Below the pieces are notes generated by a model that was not told where the DNA came from, did not search any database, and saw only the letters and a program-made list of their open reading frames with translations. From Aedes albopictus (lineage: Eukaryota; Arthropoda; Insecta; Diptera; Culicidae), in NCBI RefSeq assembly GCF_035046485.1, contig NC_085137.1:480804252-480868251 (forward strand): a stretch of DNA of 64,000 nucleotides, in the 5' to 3' direction. Positions 1 through 11,484 of the stretch are shown here, in pieces. A program made the position numbers and the translations under genes. How positions within the stretch are numbered: position 1 is the first letter of the stretch; every line of letters starts with the position of its first letter.

Positions 1-116
1 CTTCATGTAAACTTAGAATGATTTTTCAAACGTTTTTTAAAAGAACTGAGGAGAGTTCCTTGACTAATGCTAGCAAAAATTTTCAAAGGAAACCTTGAGG
101 AAACTCCTAGAGTATA

Positions 117-718
117 CAGTATGCGGCAGGAAAAAAGGCGAAAGTGTTTTTCAACTTCAAACCTCATTTTCGTCCACATGACGATAACCAATCTATGTTT
201 CAACGTTCCATGATCTCTAACAGGCTAGTTTTCTCAAAAATGAAATAAAAATTTTCCCATTTTGGTCACTAACCTTTACAGGAAGGCGCCTGAAGCTGAA
301 GACAATCAATTTTTTTAAACCACAGAAAAGTACACGGGTCGCCTAATTTCATATCTCATAAAGCAAAAAAATATATATTTCTCTACAATATCATCATATA
401 TATGTACTTATTTCATCTAGTACATATGTAGAACTACATGGCTCTGGATCAGTATGGTCTGGTTTTTCATCGAAATGAAGCTAATTTTTTACTGTTTTAG
501 CCATTTTGTTTTATGACCATTGGGCGCGCAGTTTTTTGATACCCACTTTTTAGGCTTATATTATCACATGTTAAACATCAAATATATTCATTTTTATTTT
601 GTAGTGCTAGAATATAGACATTGACTGATACACTATCATGAAAAAATAGTCATATATATCGCATATTTAGGGTGTAATAGTGCCTTGAAATTTTTGCATT
701 TTTTCCTGCCGCACCCTG
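117..718. mobile_element. TA-flanked MITE, 602 bp (Tc1/mariner type)
   Basis: The left end reads CAGTATGCGGCAGGAAAAAA and the right end is its near-perfect inverted complement (CAGGGTGCGGCAGGAAAAAA read from the other strand). Both ends abut TA (115-116 and 719-720), the target duplication of Tc1/mariner elements. There is no transposase frame inside, so it is non-autonomous. The sequence on both sides is the same degenerate purine-rich repeat, so the element inserted into that repeat. Confidence 0.8.
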
Positions 719-720
719 TA

Positions 721-1550
721 CTGAAATAAAAAAATCTTTGGAGAAATTCCAGAAGTAATTTTCGAAGGGATTCCTATAGGTTTTCTTAGAGGAACTTATA
801 TAGCAATCCTTGGAGGTGTTTTTGAATTATTATTCAATGGATTCTTAGAGAAACTCTTTGAAGAATCTTGGCAGAAATTTTTCCAAGAAATCGTTGCAGC
901 AATTGGAGGAATTTCTGAAGGAATTCTTTAAAAAATCTTCAAAGGAACGCCAAGGTGAATGCTTGAGGAAATTCCAAGATAAATATTTGAAAGAGTGATG
1001 TGAGGGAATAATTGTGAAATCCTTGAAGATTTTTTACAGAAATACTTGACTTCCGTGGAAAAATCATTAAAGGAATATTTGGAAATCTCCTGAGAGAAAC
1101 CATGAAAGAATGTTAGAAGAATTTCTACTACTACTACTAGGACTACTAGGTGGAGTTCTGAAATTTCTTGGAAAATATATGATTCCGAAAGATTCATTAG
1201 AGAATTGTTTGTAGTATCTTTTTCTGGAATTTCTTAAGAACTTTTGGATAATTTTCTAGACGAATCATGAAACTTCATGAACAAATATTTCGAGAAATAC
1301 TTGGTGAAGCCTTTTTAACAATCCTTTGAAGTACTCTGAAGTATTTGTGGAAACATCTTCAGAGACAAGAATTCATGAAGAAGTTACTAAATGACATCCT
1401 TGTACTTAAACGATTTTTGAAGACTAATTATTCTTCAAGAAAGATTTCTTAAGGAAAACGACAAAGCCATTTTTTAAGAAATATCTAATAATGCTTGGTG
1501 AAATTCCTAAATAAATCGTTAATGGATTTTTCGGCATAATTCTTAGAAAA
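721..1550. repeat. Degenerate 12-bp-period repeat, purine-rich orientation
   Basis: Loose repetition of words such as GAAATTCC, GGAATTC and AGAAATTCTT. It is the reverse-strand form of the 12-bp palindromic array at 31-36 kb. Open frames in it are by-products of the periodicity and I do not call genes. It resumes left of the MITE at about 30-114. Confidence 0.6.
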
Positions 1551-1899
1551 AAACTCCGGGATGTATAAAATGCTTCTACCCTTCCGTCAGTCAGCTGTCT
1601 ACCACTGCCAGCAACACACTAATACAGAGTTTACAAAGCGAGATTTTAAATACAACAGCGCGATCATTCGAGAGTTAAATGCAAAGATTTATCATTGTAA
1701 AATATGCACTGTACATCCGTAATTTTATGGTGGCCCACAAATTCCCAGCTACGCCACTGGCCAAGAGAATAACTCATTGATATATTTTTGTACACTCAAT
1801 ATTGCAATTCCCAATTCTACTGCAATGATAAAACTTGTCATTGCTTTCCCTTTTCTTCTAAACGAAATATGGCAAATGCAGCCAGGAGGCCAATTGCCA

Positions 1900-2260
1900 A
1901 GGCATGGGGTACCATGAGATCCCAGGAGCTTTTCAAGGGGATCCCTAGGAGTTTCAGGGAGTACCAGGAGGTCTCAGGAACATTTGTGGTGTTTCAGGGT
2001 CGTCTCAGGAAGTATCAGGGAGATCAATGGGGGCTCTAAAAGGCGCTTCCGGTCACGTCAGGGTCTTAGGGCCGTTTCAGGGGGTTTCAAGGGGCCTTCT
2101 ATGGGGTCTCAGTGGCGTTTCAAGAGCCCTGAAGGTTTCAGGGGAGTACCTGGAGGCCTCAGGAGCGCTTCAAGATGTCTTAGGGGGTAACTGGAAATCT
2201 CAGGGGCTTTCAGGGGGCTCAAGGGGGTTAGGAAGAGAGCCTAGAGGTCGTTGTTTGTTT
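1900..2260. repeat. G-rich degenerate minisatellite (CAGGGG/TCTCAGG family)
   Basis: Repeated words such as TTTCAGGGG, GGTCTCAGG and GGGAGTACC, strongly G-skewed on the + strand. The same family recurs in the C-rich orientation at 8622-8890, 9365-9515, 11485-11915 and 16854-16900. The overlapping + strand frames here (Arg/Gly/Ser-rich) are repeat translations. G runs at short spacing could form G-quadruplexes (inference). Confidence 0.65.
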
Positions 2261-2261
2261 G

Positions 2262-2267
2262 TTTATT
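2262..2267 (-). terminator. Polyadenylation signal AATAAA for the 2414-2629 peptide
   Basis: AATAAA on the minus strand, about 147 nt beyond the stop codon of the candidate secreted-peptide gene, a normal 3'-UTR length for a small insect transcript. Confidence 0.4.
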
Positions 2268-2413
2268 ACCGGGAATTTTAACCTATGTAACAAAGGTTGC
2301 ATAGCTCACATCGCTTACCAATGTTAATCCAGATCTATGTAACTATCTATCCCCTCCCACTAACAAACTTCCTTCCTGTGATAACCGTGGGGATGCGGAG
2401 GTACACACGGTGT

Positions 2414-2629
2414 CTAGTAGCAACGGATGTCACACCAACATTCCTTCCCTTCCCCGATGACCGTAAGGACGTGGCCGGCGCCGGTACTGTCAATATAAAT
2501 TTTTGAATCTTCAAAATTGCACATTGAGGATGGAAAGCTACACCCAGGCCCCTTCCTTTTGGTTCCCTGTGCAATGTTGACGGTCCCAAGTAACACCGAA
2601 AACATAATCAGAAGTCTTAAACTAATCAT
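2414..2629 (-). CDS. Candidate small secreted cysteine-containing peptide, 71 aa
   Basis: I do not recognise the family. What can be seen: the frame starts MISLRLLIMF and continues with a hydrophobic stretch to about residue 20, followed by a small-residue Ala-Gln-Gly site, which is a convincing signal peptide of about 22 residues. The mature part of about 49 residues begins with a basic Thr-Lys-Arg-Lys-Gly segment and carries Cys30, Cys37, Cys64, Cys66 and Cys70, ending Cys-Tyr-stop. The chosen ATG (2629-2627) is preceded by GAAAAA, a good insect start context. The frame is open 22 codons further upstream, but that extension would put charged residues ahead of the signal peptide. AATAAA lies about 147 nt downstream. 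GC content is well above the flanks. Five cysteines is an odd number, so a dimer, a free thiol or a missing upstream or downstream exon is possible. It could still be a chance frame. Confidence 0.5.
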   Translation of the reverse strand: MISLRLLIMFSVLLGTVNIAQGTKRKGPGCSFPSSMCNFEDSKIYIDSTGAGHVLTVIGEGKECWCDIRCY

Positions 2630-2699
2630 TTTTTCCCATAACAGTTGTTTCAAAGTTTTACAAAACAAATGTTGTCTTGTATAAGTCATATTCATGATT

Positions 2700-3548
2700 C
2701 CAAAAACTAGTCTTCAATGATCTCTTATTAAAAAGTCGTATTTGAGTAAATATTTTGTCTTTTCAAAGAAATCTGACATGTTGATATCAATTTTGTTGGA
2801 TATGTTCTAATAACGTTTATTTTGCCGCAATATGACAAGTCTGATTAAGTTTTATATTTGTCTTAATATGTTCATCAAACATATTCTCGGTAGGGACTTT
2901 CGGTTCTTCAGATTTATGCTCATTAAAATTCGAGCTGTGGCTTCGTCATATCTTAAAGTTTTGCTAATAAATGCAAATACATTACAACACTCCAATTTAT
3001 TGGGTTTTACATTACAACATATTTCCTGTATTGCACGCGAACTTTCAATAGATTCTTCTGTATACTACTGCCGTCCAACTTACCCGATTATTGTAATAAA
3101 TATATAAACTATCACACTATTTTGCAGCTCACATTTTTTCTTGAAATAGTATCTTTAAAGACCACTTCAGACCACTTACGTCAACTCGTAGCACTATCAG
3201 GAGGATTTGTTTTGCTATTTATAATAATGGTATAAGTTTGCTACTATTTAATGGGGTCAATAGTGACGTAGATCGCAAAGGAAACTTCCTTGAATTTCTT
3301 CATGCCTACCACACGATAAACAAAAAGCCCCTCTACAGCTCAACAGACTCAATATGTTTGAAAAGTCGTATTAGAGTAATATTTTCAGTCTCACTTCCAA
3401 TACTTGTTTTGGTTAAGTTCTGTCGAAACATAACATGTTTCATATGTTACACTACCGATCATAAAAATGTCGATATGATGTTCAATATGTAATAAATTAA
3501 GAATAAAAACTATACTTTTACCGTGCCAATGCTCTACAATTTTGATTG
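2700..3548. other. Unique AT-rich stretch, no gene seen
   Basis: No conserved coding frame is recognisable. A short segment near 2732-2760 (AAGTCGTATTTGAGTAAATA) recurs in slightly altered form near 3363-3390, suggesting a local duplication of the region upstream of the candidate peptide gene. Confidence 0.4.
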
Positions 3549-3550
3549 TA

Positions 3551-3959
3551 CAGGTCGGACTCGATTATCCGGGGGTTCAATTAACCGGAGGCCCGATTAT
3601 CCGGGGCTCGATTATCCGGAAAAAACGGCTCGATTATCCGGGGAAAAGTTTGTTTTTGCGTTGTTTACAAATTTTTAGACAACGATATGTCAAAGTAGGA
3701 TTAGCCTATTTGTAAATTGTTTTTATTTTTTCACATTTTTCAGCTAAAATTTAATTTTTAAAAAACATCGTTGTAATAATACCAGACGTTGAGTTTAGGA
3801 ACTACAGCGTTATGTATGTTAGCTTCTATGTTTAACGAACAGTTTCTGATTGAAGAACATCAAAAATAAAAGAAAAGAAGCATGGCTCGATTATCCGGGT
3901 GATTCGATTATCCGGGGTGAAATAATTTTGGAGTCACCCGGATAATCGAGTCCGACCTG
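3551..3959. mobile_element. TA-flanked MITE with CGATTATCCGG repeats (pogo/Tigger-like ends)
   Basis: The ends CAGGTCGGACTCGATTATCC and its inverted complement are bounded by TA at 3549-3550 and 3960-3961. The motif CGATTATCCGG is repeated several times just inside both ends. It is 409 bp long with no transposase frame. A broken relative of one end is visible at about 25588-25645. Confidence 0.8.
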
Positions 3960-4270
3960 TATTAATTAATAAAATTTCAATTGGCTCGACGGCATACATC
4001 AATTTTATCATCCTGGAAAAACTAGTAGTGTATCATTTTTCTAGATGGAAATTCTTATCGACTATCACCGCATTTTTTATGAAAAATTACCCATTTTACG
4101 AACCGACAACAATGTTGATAATGATATTGATTTTTACGAGGTAGTGACACTACCTCCTGTCAAATTTTCGTTTATAAAATCAGCTTAAAATGTGAAATAT
4201 ATTTTCTTCTTCTTCTGACGTTGTCAACACTAGACCAAAGCCTGCTTCTCAGCTTAGTGTTATTCTACCA

Positions 4271-5109
4271 CAGTGGTGCTCAAACTGCGGCCCGCGGGCC
4301 GCATGCGGCTCTCGAAGCTCTTGAATGCGGCCCGCGGAGTACTTTGGAAAAAAGTTACTGATAGTTCAAAATAATGAAAAATATTATTACAATGTTCAAA
4401 CTAATGTAAATATTTATCTGTCATTTATGATAAAATGATTTCAATACCATCATTAATACTTTCAATAATTTTCCATGATCTAGTCCATGATTGAAAAAGT
4501 TGAACAAAAAACTTATTTTAGTTCATGTTAATGTTGACTGTAGATTTTATAAATATGTTGAAATTCTCGGTCTTACCGAAGTAAGATTGAAAACATGATT
4601 CCAAGTCCAAGACCTATTCCTGTCAAGAAATGGATTTAATACTCTCCAAAAAATCTTTTGGTCAAAAATTCATAAAATTGGGATAATTAATAAAATTTCT
4701 AGCAAATATTTTGTTTGTTATATAAAACATCCACCATGCTACAGTAGTTACAGTTTTTTTCTGTAGCTTGAGGCTTCATTTTGAAAATGGTGTTTAGATA
4801 ATCCAGCCATAAGTAGTAATAAATAAATGAATAATTAATTTGCTACTGCAAATGACTCACAATTGGATAGAATTTTCAATTTTCCATATGTTTTCAATGG
4901 TCAAATTAAGATATTTGAAAGTATTGAAGTGCAAGAGATACTTATCAAAATTATCGAAAAATCTTTGACTTTCCAATACTAAAATTGCCTAAGTAAAAAA
5001 GTTGGAACACTTGTAATACAATATTCACGATAATTTTCATCCTGCGGCCCACGGCTCAGACGCAAAATCTCAATTTGGCCCGCGGTGTACATCAACCTGA
5101 GCACCACTG
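4271..5109. mobile_element. Non-autonomous hAT-type element, 839 bp
   Basis: Terminal inverted repeats start CAGTGGTGCTCAAACTGCGG at the left, with GAGCACCACTG at the right end. The flanks are an 8-bp duplication, TTCTACCA at 4263-4270 and TTCTACGA at 5110-5117, with one mismatch. An 8-bp duplication and CAGNGG ends are hallmarks of the hAT superfamily. Subterminal CGGCCCGCGG motifs occur near both ends. No transposase frame remains. Confidence 0.8.
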
Positions 5110-5223
5110 TTCTACGAGCACTTCCACAGTTATTTATTTAGAGCTTCCTCTGCCAATATCAATTTTGCATGTGTATGTCACTTTAAAATTTCTTCATTCA
5201 TATCCATATAAATTGTGATGGCT

Positions 5224-5306
5224 ATACTGCCGTTCTACGCCCAGTTGTCCCATGTTAGATGGTAATCCCATATAACATGAGACAACTATGCGTAGAACGG
5301 CAGTAT
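5224..5306. mobile_element. Tiny foldback MITE, 83 bp
   Basis: The 17-bp perfect outer arms ATACTGCCGTTCTACGC (5224-5240) and complement (5290-5306) continue inward as AGTTGTC/GACAACT and CATGTTA/ATAACATG pairs. Almost the whole element is a hairpin. It is bounded by TA-rich sequence. Confidence 0.7.
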
Positions 5307-5309
5307 ATG

Positions 5310-8300
5310 TATGACATTGTAAAAACAATATTCTCAATTTACATTTACAAATTTTCCAGATTGGTAAGCATTAAGCTAATTTCTAATCATATCTCGAATC
5401 ATTTAGCATGCCGTGTCCAAGTATGCCATTTATTTTTTCATTAATACTTTTAATATTTATAAAATATCCAGTTAAATATCCCATTTTTATCCATGATATA
5501 TGATTTTTTTTGCAGGAATTAGAAATATTATTCAGAAAAACAAAGCACTTTAGGTTACGCATGCTCAAGTAAAACGATGGTTTTAATTTGTTTTATTTTA
5601 TTATCCTTCAAATATACGTATTTATAAGGCGCATTAAATTTGTCGAAGTACAAATGCCTATTTCACCAGAAAAATGACTCGCACCACAATTTCTGGTCAT
5701 GGAAAGCCAATTTTAAGTTGGAATAGTTTAGCTGAAATAATATCGCAAGCCATATTTTGCACTTGAATAGTTTTTTTTTTTTTGACATGTTGAAACATAT
5801 TTGAATACGGTTATGCAACAAACATTGATTACGCTTTAGAAAAGAAACTGAATTTTCATCCTCAATTAGAAAAAGAAGACGTGTAGTTTGTTTATTGAAA
5901 GTTGTCAGAATTATGTACTGTAAAACATACTAAGAAACATTATTAAGTATGCTTTGATTCATATAGAACATGATTATAACATCACAAATATGTTGCCGAA
6001 GCTCCACCTTCGTCATATATCTGTCTGAAAAACGGTTTTATTGCTATGAACCAAAACACAGTAACTGGTCATATTGGAGTCGAAATAATTCCTATAGAAC
6101 ATGTTGTGTTACTTGGGGTTCTGGTTAGTAACGGAGTAGCAACTACGAATTGTACGGTCATCTCATGCTCATGCTCATGCTACCGGGAATTTTAACCTTT
6201 TATGGGTCATCCCGTGGAACATAGAGGTCTTTTTTTTTTTCAAAAAAAAAATTACACCAAAAATCTGTATTTCATATAAAATGAAATCTCTAAGGATGCT
6301 CCAAAATCTGTATAATACAGATAAATCTGTAGATATTTAGCATCCCTGCTCAGGGAGTACCTGGAGGTCTCAGGTCCTATGGTGCTCAGCAGTAAGTAGT
6401 ACTAGTTTTTAATTAAGTAAAACTCCCTACCTTACGAATGAAGATCTTTTCATTGCAACAAAGAAAATACGTCTTCACAATCCAGTGCCTAATGTCTTGA
6501 GCATGCCGATAGCAGCAGCTTTGTTAATTAATTACAAGCAATCTTTTTTATGACATAACAGAAAACAAAAGCCCTACATTGCAGTCAGTGAACATGTCTG
6601 ATTATCAACGCGCAAGCACAGAACGCATGTTCATTTGTACCAGCTTCAGCAGCGGTTGAGTAATGACTTAATCGCGTTTATAGCTGTGTTCACAGTCATC
6701 GTTCCATATCTATGAACGTAGGTACTTTAGCAAGACTGTCTTTAGCTAAGACTAAGTTTTGTCATCATAACTTCAGCCACGTGATGAGCCTTAATCAGCT
6801 ATCCAAGTTCATCGAACTTTCACTTTCCGCGCGGTAACAAGCCAGGAAAAACTCCCATAAAAGGTATTATGTTGCCATACGGTAGCTGTACATAGCATAA
6901 CAAGGCGTCGTTCGTCATCCAAGGAGGAGGAACAAACTCCAGCCAGAGACTCGTCAAACCAGTTTCCCGTTTGACGACACACTTTTCCCGGCAACGAAGA
7001 GACAAGCTGTTACCGAGTGAGTAGGGAAGCGAAAGAGAGTGAAAAAGTTGCCTTTATAGTGATGCTGCATAAAAAGTGCAATGTTTCATGAAAGTGAAAT
7101 TTTCTTGCGGTTCAACGTTGTACACGTTGTAGCTTACATGAGAGATGACTCGGTGGCGTTTGGCGTTGGCAGTGAACAGATGTCGATGGCTTGTAGGTTT
7201 AGTCACGAAAACTGGAGACACGCTTATGATGTAGAGTAACCGCAGTTAGGCAAAATCGGTATATTATCTTATGGTAACAATTTAAGCTTACTGCTTGTAG
7301 TCTTGGTATTATTGTTTCACGTTTTTTGAACAGTTATTCTAATACCTAATTATTCCATTACTGAACAGTTGAGATATTGAACCGCGCTATAGCGGAAGGT
7401 TAAAGCAGAAGTGTCTCAAGTGCTACTAAGAGGGGGTGGGGTCAAAAGTGAGATTAACCGGTGGTATTATACATCACTTATTATTCTTTTTCTTCGCGTA
7501 ACGTCCTCACTGGGACATATATGGCTATAGCCTGCTTCTCAGATTTTGTTGGAAGAACGAGACATACGAATCAGAAAAGCATAGCTTTATCAATATATAT
7601 TATCTTGAAGAATAAATCAGTGAAATATTTAATACTTGACCAAACACACCTGCACGATCCGCATTCAAAAATTTCTAGAACCATTTCTTCTACCTAACTT
7701 ACCGGGCCAGCTTCCTACAACATTTGCTACATTTTCGTACCTTTCGGCCACCTGTATGCAAATCATCTCCATAATCAATATACATAACTTGTTTTTCAAG
7801 ATCACAAAATTTGCCAAACACCGTGCCAGACGCAAATTTACACAACTTTGAATCTCTCCTCCTCCAATCGATGTCAATGTTGACTCCTTATCGGTCTTAA
7901 TACTAAGCAAGCTGCTTGGAGTCGTGTTGCATCGATTTTTCTAGTCGTCGTCATCGGTATGCGTGTTGTGGACCAAACGAGACGGTCATCTTTGGCTAGT
8001 AGTTCCAAGTTCAGCTAGTCGATCGTCGTCGTAATACATAGATGTGTGATAGTGGATGGCCGCCGACACGCCGCCGGTACACCTCCATCCAGTTTCAACA
8101 CTGCGCCTGAAACGTGGACCATTTTTGGGGGTCACATTTGAATCAGCGACGAACCTCGCGTCGCCGCCGTCTGTTGTTGAGGGCTGCTCGATCGCCGATC
8201 AATACAATTAGTGTATAGGTAGATACGCACTGGGCAGCTTTCCATGTGCTTCGAATGAACCGCGAAGTGAAAGACCACGTGCGAATCGATCAGCCACCAC

Positions 8301-8620
8301 CAACACACAAGGGTGGTTGCTGCTTGCGAGCTGTTTGGAAGAGCGCGAGCGAGATGGCGAAACTTCGTATACGAATTCGGTATGAAAAGTATACGGAGGG
8401 TAGGTGTAAATTGCGCTATGGAAGTGAAACAAACGCGTAATTTAAGTTAGCAAGGCTCTACAAAGAAGACGCGTTGTTTATATTTAACCAGCCTTTGTTT
8501 GTTGTTCAGTAAATTAAAACAGGTAAATTAAAGTGGGAGTTTTGCGCATTAATTAAGTCAGCTTTTCAAATGAACAAACTGGATAACAGTTCGAAAATAA
8601 TGCGCTTCAAAGGTCATCTA
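5310..8620. other. Long non-coding stretch, no gene recognised
   Basis: AT-rich and low-complexity to about 6500, then a more GC-balanced, apparently single-copy segment (about 6590-8450). I find no family-level coding similarity in any of the short frames. A short tract at 6345-6395 belongs to the CAGGG/CCTGA minisatellite family. The balanced composition of 6590-8450 is compatible with conserved non-coding or intronic sequence. Confidence 0.35.
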
Positions 8621-8621
8621 A

Positions 8622-8890
8622 ACGCCCCTGAGACCCTCTGGAGCACCATTGATACCCTCTGAGGCCCTCCTAAAATGCACTGAGACTTCCTGGAGAACTC
8701 CTGAAACCCGCAGGGATCGCCTTAAACGCCCTGGAGGCCCCTGAAACTATCTGAAACCTGCAGAGACCTCCTGTTACTCCGTAAAACTCCCAGGAACAAT
8801 CCTGAGACCTCCTGGTGCCCCCAGAAAACCTCTGAGGCCACCTAAATGCACACAGAACATATCTCACTTCCTCCTAAAACGCCCCTGAGC
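8622..8890. repeat. C-rich degenerate minisatellite (CCTGAGACC family)
   Basis: Repeated words CCTGAGACC, CCTGAAAC, GCCCCTGAG and CTCCTG with irregular spacing, C-skewed on the + strand. It is the complement of the 1900-2260 tract. Confidence 0.7.
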
Positions 8891-9104
8891 AGTCTTGTTA
8901 GCGATCACAGTCTTTGACACTTTTTTGTCGATATTCGGCTGCCTTTGTCTCCAACATTCGCAACACAAGCGATCAAACTACTGCACGGAACAAAAATGTC
9001 GAATGAATGCGCTTGACCACGATTGCGTCTGCGGGAGATGGTTCGGTTTTTGTTATTCCTGTATTTTCCATAAAGAGAGCTGTTTAGGCTTAATGTATGT
9101 GTAA
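8889..9104 (+). CDS. Possible terminal exon of a cysteine-rich peptide (unproven)
   Basis: The frame has nine cysteines in about 70 codons, including Cys-Leu-Cys, Cys-Val-Cys and Cys-Tyr-Ser-Cys clusters, and ends in TAA at 9102-9104. There is no ATG in the first half. The frame is closed by TGA at 8886-8888, so as a gene it would need a spliced upstream exon. The C-rich minisatellite ending in CTGAGCAG at 8885-8892 is a passable acceptor. AATAAA follows at 9125-9130, only about 20 nt after the stop. The island is unique sequence between two C-rich tracts. Family unknown. A chance frame is quite possible. Confidence 0.22.
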   Translation, partial: AVLLAITVFDTFLSIFGCLCLQHSQHKRSNYCTEQKCRMNALDHDCVCGRWFGFCYSCIFHKESCLGLMYV

Positions 9105-9364
9105 TTATCGATTTATCACACACGAATAAACTAATATTATACCAATCATAATCATAATTGGCTGAAATCTTGCGAAAAGCTGGAATTAGACAAATGTCAT
9201 CGTGTCAGACGACGTTGATTTGGTCCTGTTTTTGGTTTATTGATCTTCGTTCTGCCGCTCGTGTTGTGTGTAAGAGGTAGCGGTCGCGCACGAATGTAAT
9301 AAAGCAAGCTGACACCCAACCGCAGCAACGAAACGAAGGTAGTGAAAAGTGTCGAATGTTTACA

Positions 9365-9515
9365 AGCCTACCCCTGAGACACCCTGGTCCTCCCTGAAGC
9401 CCCATGAAACCTCTCAAAAACTCTCCTGGAATCCCATGAGATTTCTTGAATAAGCCCCATGGAATCCTCCCCCCCCCCCCTAGACCTGCTGAAACTCCCC
9501 AGAGACTCCCTTGAA
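9365..9515. repeat. C-rich minisatellite with a 12-C run
   Basis: Same CCTGAGACC/CCTGGAATCCC family, including an uninterrupted run of 12 C at 9469-9480. Confidence 0.6.
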
Positions 9516-9631
9516 TTTAAGCTGAAATTTTAACTTTGCAATTTTTCAAAATATGAAGAATAAAATTCAAATATCTTGTGTTATATTCAGCTATTTTAAT
9601 TCTTCTTCGTGAATAAAAAGCTGAATATATA

Positions 9632-9864
9632 GCGCATTTAGTTCACCACTGGACTATCGCACGAGTTTTCAAGAGTGCGAAAACGTCAATAAAAGTGCGC
9701 GATTGCAACAAATCAACTCGGTGTGTTCAGAGCACTTATTCAGCACAAATCAGAGAAATAGTGCGCCGAAGACATCAAATGGATTTAATGCAATAGCGCA
9801 CTTTTATTCACGTTTTCGCACTTATGAAGACTGAGTGCGCAGTCCAGTGGTGAACTAAATGCGC
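9632..9864. mobile_element. Inverted-repeat MITE, 233 bp
   Basis: Arms of about 78 bp begin GCGCATTTAGTTCACCACTG (9632) and end in the inverted complement at 9864. Further inward the arms pair through GTGCGAAAACGT and AAAAGTGCGC. No coding capacity. The target duplication is not clear. Confidence 0.75.
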
Positions 9865-10091
9865 AATAATACCTTTCAGTTGCATCAATTGATGTTTGCA
9901 TCTGATTGATGGAATTTAAGATATTGGAAAGTTTATGGAACAATCTCCACAAATTTGAGCAAAATTTTCAAAAAATATAAAGATGTAGGTATTTGAAAAA
10001 AATAATAATTTGAAAACTCCTTCTGAACGTACATTTGAAATTAAAGATGTTGGAGAGTTATAATAAAAATGTCAGCTCCATTCTAGCAGTA

Positions 10092-11477
10092 GGGCATTTT
10101 TTTATTACCGTACGGGATTGGCCCGAAGGGTCATAACTCAAGAACGAAGCATCATAGAAACAAAGTTTTTCTTAGGAAATAAAAGCAAACTTTCTCAGAA
10201 ATCTAAAAAGAAAATGTACTGGAAAAAGGTTTCCTCAAAATTTTCCACAGTTGAGAAAATTCGTACAGAAAAGCCGGAAAAACAATAGCCGAACTCGTAA
10301 AAAATACAAAAAAAAATATTTTTTGAGAAGGTTATTTCATAAGCTTTATTTGCTGAAATTTTTGGAATGCACCTTTTTTTCGTTTTTGAGTTAAAGCCAA
10401 TATTGTTGAAAAATGTCCATATGTGTCATATAAGCCTTTTCTTTGAAAAATCATAACTGAAGAACGAAGCATCGTAGAAACAAAGTTTTTCTTAGAAAAT
10501 GAAAGCAAATTTTCTCAGGAATCTAAAAAAAATATGAAAAGGAAAAAGTTTTCCACAAAATTTTTCACCGTTGAGGAAATTCATAGAGAAAAGCCGGAAA
10601 AAGTATTCCCAAATTCGTAAAAATTTGAGAAAATAGTTTTATAATCAAAGCTTCTTTGTTTTCCTCTGACATACTTACTTTGAAAAATCATAACTCAAGA
10701 ACGAAACATCATAGAAACAAAGTTTTTTTTAGGAAATGAAAGCAAATTTTCAGAAATTAAAAAAAATGTGATCTGGAAAATGTTTTCCACAAAATTTTCC
10801 ACAGTTGAGAAAATTCGTACAGAATAGCTGGAAAAACAATGCCCGAGCTCGTGGAAAATTTTCAAAAAAATATTTTTGAGAAGGTTATTTCATAAGCTTT
10901 AATCGCTGAACATACACTTGTTTTTCGTTCTTGAGTTATGGTCAATAAAGTGAGAAGGACCGTATAATATATGCGTACACTGAAGTTTTTTTTTCGACGG
11001 TAATGGTCCCGCGTAAAAAAACGCGTTATTTTAAAAACCGTCGTAAAAAAAGTGCATTCCAAAAATGTCAGAGATTAAAGGTTATGAAATAACCTTCTCA
11101 AAAATATTATTTTGAAAATTTTCCACGAGCTCGGGCATTGTTTTTCCGGATATTCTGTACGAATTTTCTCAACATTGGAAAATTTTGTGGAAAACATTTT
11201 CCAAATCAATTTTTTTTTTGATTTCTGAAAACTTGCTTTCATTTCCCAAAAAAACATTGTTTCTATGACGCTACGATCTTGAGTTATGATTTTTCAAAGT
11301 AAGTAGTGTCAGGGGAAAACAAAGAATTTCCACCTGAGTTTTCCGGGAAAAAAGGCGACCCTGATTTTTTCTCATTTTTTTTTTGTTCATATATTCATGA
11401 GCCAAGCCTGTGGAAAAATTTTCATGAAAATCTGAGACCCTTCGGCTCAAACCCGTACGGTAATAAAAAAAAATCCC
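10092..11477. mobile_element. 1.39-kb inverted-repeat element with internal repeats
   Basis: The terminal inverted repeat contains TATTACCGTACGGG followed by GGCCCGAAGGGTC, and the complement (GACCCTTCGG ... CCGTACGGTAATA) lies at 11431-11465. The interior holds at least three direct copies of a module with ATAACTCAAGAACGAAGCAT, starting near 10133, 10448 and 10690, and inverted copies near 11060-11290. It is related to the 647-bp element at 26639-27285. The 128-codon minus-strand frame at its right side is built from element plus minisatellite and is not a gene. Confidence 0.75.
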
Positions 11478-11484
11478 TTCCTGG

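Noticed and set aside
1740..1760. CAGCTACGCCACTGG as the right end of a hAT-type element
   Set aside because: No matching left end or 8-bp duplication was found within reach.
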